Part shown: one piece after another, positions 61,392 to 64,000 of the stretch
How positions within the stretch are numbered: position 1 is the first letter of the stretch
Layout: every line of letters begins with the position of its first letter
Source: Opisthocomus hoazin
Taxonomy: Eukaryota; Chordata; Aves; Opisthocomiformes; Opisthocomidae
DNA length: 64,000 bases
Direction of reading: 5' to 3'
Assembly (NCBI RefSeq): GCF_030867145.1
Contig: NC_134419.1
Span: 5,669,501 to 5,733,500 of the forward strand
The notes under the pieces: model-generated
The model's input: the letters and a program-made list of their open reading frames with translations, nothing else
Database searches by the model: none
Told to the model about the DNA's origin: nothing
Made by a program: the position numbers and the translations under genes

Positions 61392-64000
61392 GTAAGTAAC
61401 CACAGCCTCACTTGAAATTGAGCTGCTTTATCCCCTGTCCCCCTTGCCTAAGGTGCTCACCCACATTTGATAGCAGTAACGGAACGAGGAGCCTTGGAGG
61501 TGGGGAAGTCAGTTGAAAAAAGGAGCCTGAACTTGCTGGTGGTGGAAGGATCCACTCTCAGCCCCTGTGGTGATACTTGGGATGGAGACTCCAGGGGTGA
61601 TAGCTGAGCTGTGCAGCTTTGGGATGTAGCCAAGGCCGTGATTAAATCCAAATCCTACTAAATCTATGGACAAACTGTGCAATTCTGTTCACCCCACGTT
61701 GTGGTTTCCACTGGGAGGAGTTTGGGGTGAGCCAAAGCACTGCACCGATGGAGAGGGAAGATGCGCCGTTGGGGGGGTTTAGGTTGGTCCCGAAATGTGC
61801 CAGCAGGAGCAGGTGGAGCAGCCTCTGCCTGCCTGGATCCGGAGCAGAGGGCTGGGACTTGTTTTTCTTTCTCAGTGAGAAATGGCTCTACCCTTCCTGC
61901 GCCGGGGCTGGGGCCGGGGTGGCTGCCAAGGTGCTTCCTTCCTGCCGGAGCTGGACCCGCACGCAGCCGTTCGGGAGCATCAGGAGAGGGATTTACATTT
62001 GTTTGTTGTGTTTTTTACAAAAATCATCATTTTTTAAAAAAACTCAAGGGAAAGGTTTCAGCTTCCTTTCAAGGATTTGTGTCCCCCATCTCTTGTTAGC
62101 TCAGGCTAGCAAGCGAAGAAACAGCATGGAGCTGATAAAAACATTAAACATAAACTTTTATCTGTCAGCAGTGCTACCCCCAGCCCTTTACCCTCTGAAA
62201 AGATAAGTTGTCGCTGCCCCTCCTGCCTTTTCAGCCTTGGATCCCCTCTCCCTGTGATCAAATTCTGTAATTTAATTGCTAAGCTTTCCAGTCAGTTGGG
62301 GGTGGCGTATTAAATTCTTTCTTCGTTTTCCCCCTTTATTAATTCCTGGAAAAACTTTTGGTTTTTTCAGTAAACATTTTGGCCGTTTCCTCCCAGCTGC
62401 GTTACAATGCAGAGCTGCCCCAGCGCTGCTCTGCAGGAGGCTCGGCCCCTCCGCCGCTGCCATCGTAAAACTTTGAGCTGCGTTTGGAAACCGTCGCTTG
62501 CGCCGGCATTTATTTATTTCCGAGGAGATCTGAGGGCAGTCAGATAAATCGGCCCCGAGATGCTTTGGAGCCTGGCATCCGGAAACAGCGAGGGCTGCCA
62601 GTCTCCGAGTCGGTGGTGGTTTCTCTCCAAATCCTCAGCAAGATTTGAGTTGTCCTTGCAGGAGTGTTTTTTTTAGGAGATGCTGCTCCAGGACCCTTTT
62701 TGGAAGCCAAGCCTGATGCTGACCTTTTGCACAGGATCGAGCCCATCAGGATAGGGGACAAACCTTGGGCAAGCGCTGGCCCCGTCCCCGCATCTCCACC
62801 CCGCTCACCTCGGCAGTGGCTGCCCAAAGTCGCCGGGGCTTGACCCCATTTCCGCAGGGCGCTGTGCAGACCGCGTTGCTTCATCAGGGTTTTTTCTGTG
62901 TTTTTCTGGAAAGCCAGCGGTTACGGAGCAAGGGAGAAACCAACGACAATGCCGGTGCCTGGGGGGGCTGGTGGCAGGGGGTGCGCTGGAGACCCCAAAA
63001 CTGCAGCGTGCAGGCAACGTTCCCGTGGGATGCATGGAAGAACTGGCATGGCTCGTTTTTCAGCACTGTTTTGCAGCGATTCCCGCTGCCTGGATTTTCT
63101 TTTTAACTTTGCAGCAGGCTTCAAAAGTAGCACTAAGCTCCTGCGTAATGCTGCGGAGCAGAAAACTGATCTCTCTTTGCCCTTCCCCGTCCCATATGGG
63201 AGTGGTCAGGCTATGAGCAGCCTCTGTCCTTCTCCCTGCCTGATCTGGGACAACAGCCTGCTCCACTTATCCCTCTCCATGGAAAGTTTTTGATGCCCAG
63301 TCCCTTAAGAACTATTTTAATTCATTTTTTTCCTTGTCGCAAAACTTGGTAGCAAGCTCCATCTGACCAGCTGCTCGGTTTCCTTGTGCCTTAGAAAGTC
63401 AGGGGAAAAATGATACCAAGAGTTTGGTCATCAACTGAAGGGAGAGAAAGACAACTTGAGGCAAGACAGTGTGATGCGGTGCGTATCGGAGGTGCGGAAA
63501 CTGTGATCTTAAGGATCTTTTCCAACCTGAATGTTTCTGCGATTCTAACTTGTGTCGCAGCACCCTGCTGTCCATCAGTCCGGCTCCCTGGCCACTGCCA
63601 GAGCCCGAATTAGAAATCTCAGAGTAAAAAGGAGGCTGATACAATACCCAAAAATAATTTAAAAAATGGAAAATAAACCCTGCCACCTTGCCCAGTTCAC
63701 TGGTTGAGTGGGTTTTTGGAAGCCTGGTTGGAAACATGGCATCTACGAAGCCACCGCCTGCAGGAGGTGGGTTTGATGGATTTAATCAGGGCATCACCTC
63801 GATCAAAACGAAATGGTTGTTCTCCGGTGCCTGGGAAGCGAGGGCTGTGCCGCAGCAGGTTGCTGCTGGTGCTTTGGGTACTGGGAGTTTGCTGGGAGCC
63901 TTTGCAGAGTGGGGATATTTGTGGGGCTGAGCAAGTGCTGCAGACGCTTGGCCGATCAGCCATGTCCTGAGCGCATTCCCTGTTGAACAATACTTCATAT
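61392..64000 (+). other. PLPP3: PLPP3 intron 4, partial
   Basis: It starts with GTAAGTAACC and runs to the window end without an exon carrying motif C3 (SRxxxxxHxxxD). A possible short CR1 tail is at 63503-63546. I see no other repeats or genes. The GC-rich part at 61.7-62.0 and 62.5-63.1 kb has long but featureless frames. Confidence 0.8.
63503..63546 (+). mobile_element. Possible CR1 3' end remnant
   Basis: The sequence GTGATCTTAAGGATC, then TTTTCCAACCTGAATG and TTTCTGCGATTCT resembles the last 45 bp of a CR1 element (TTCCAACC...ATTCT tail). It is short and diverged. Confidence 0.5.

Larger units (their letters stand above)
29085..64000 (+). other. PLPP3: PLPP3 gene, 5' part (runs off right edge)
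   Basis: PLPP3 is an integral membrane lipid phosphatase with six transmembrane segments. It removes phosphate from lysophosphatidate, phosphatidate, sphingosine-1-phosphate and ceramide-1-phosphate at the cell surface and in internal membranes, so ending or shaping lipid signalling. It is also known as VCIP for its integrin-binding role. The four exons here join in frame to 213 residues against 311 in the full human protein. Intron phases are 1, 0, 2 and 0, and all sites are GT-AG. Missing to the right are TM4-TM6, motif C3 (with its catalytic histidine) and the 3' UTR. The gene starts in a CpG island and has a 25.5-kb first intron, as usual for a regulated developmental gene. The 5' boundary is approximate. 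Confidence 0.92.

Noticed and set aside
61392..64000. PLPP3 exon 5 or 6 with motif C3
   Set aside because: No frame carries the LYLQAR start or the SRxxxxxHxxxD pattern, so these exons are outside the window.

Overview
This is a stretch of vertebrate nuclear genome, almost certainly from a bird. The dispersed repeats I can recognise are all CR1 LINE fragments. Most are 5'-truncated and end in the CR1 8-bp tail (ATTCTGTG or ATTCTATG type), and I see no Alu, B1 or L1. Gene density is low, exons are short with GT-AG introns, and there is a CpG-rich promoter. The CR1 copies with ATTCTGTG tails are fairly similar to one another and suggest a non-galliform bird, but that is a weak inference.

The only host gene I can support is PLPP3 (PPAP2B, LPP3/VCIP, phospholipid phosphatase 3) on the + strand. 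Four coding exons are present: 29585-29723, 55219-55376, 60288-60571 and 61334-61391. They join in frame to give the first 213 residues: the cytosolic N-terminus, TM1-TM3, phosphatase motif C1 and motif C2. The remaining exons, with motif C3 and the last three membrane segments, lie past the right edge. The sequence differs from the human protein at two described sites. The integrin-binding RGD is RGS here, and the usual N-glycosylation sequon (NCS) is NCA, with a new sequon (NYT) nine residues further on.

Layout: 1-605 is a degenerate minisatellite that continues off the left edge. 606-28.9 kb is intergenic DNA upstream of PLPP3 with three CR1 copies and several stretches that look like possible enhancers. 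In mammals PRKAA2 lies divergently on this side of PLPP3, but I see none of its exons here. 29.0-30.25 kb is a CpG island with the promoter, an ATG-free leader and coding exon 1. A run of 30 C ends four bases before the start codon. Intron 1 (25.5 kb) holds CR1 copies in both orientations and one unexplained 98-codon ORF. Intron 2 (4.9 kb) has a CR1 fragment 141 bp before exon 3. Intron 3 is 762 bp. Intron 4 runs off the right edge.

There is no sign of a prokaryotic-type system, CRISPR array, tRNA, rRNA or intact mobile element. The points most worth checking are the altered PLPP3 ectodomain motifs, the C-run at the start codon, the clustered motifs in the upstream DNA, the inverted CR1 pair around exon 2, and the orphan ORF in intron 1.
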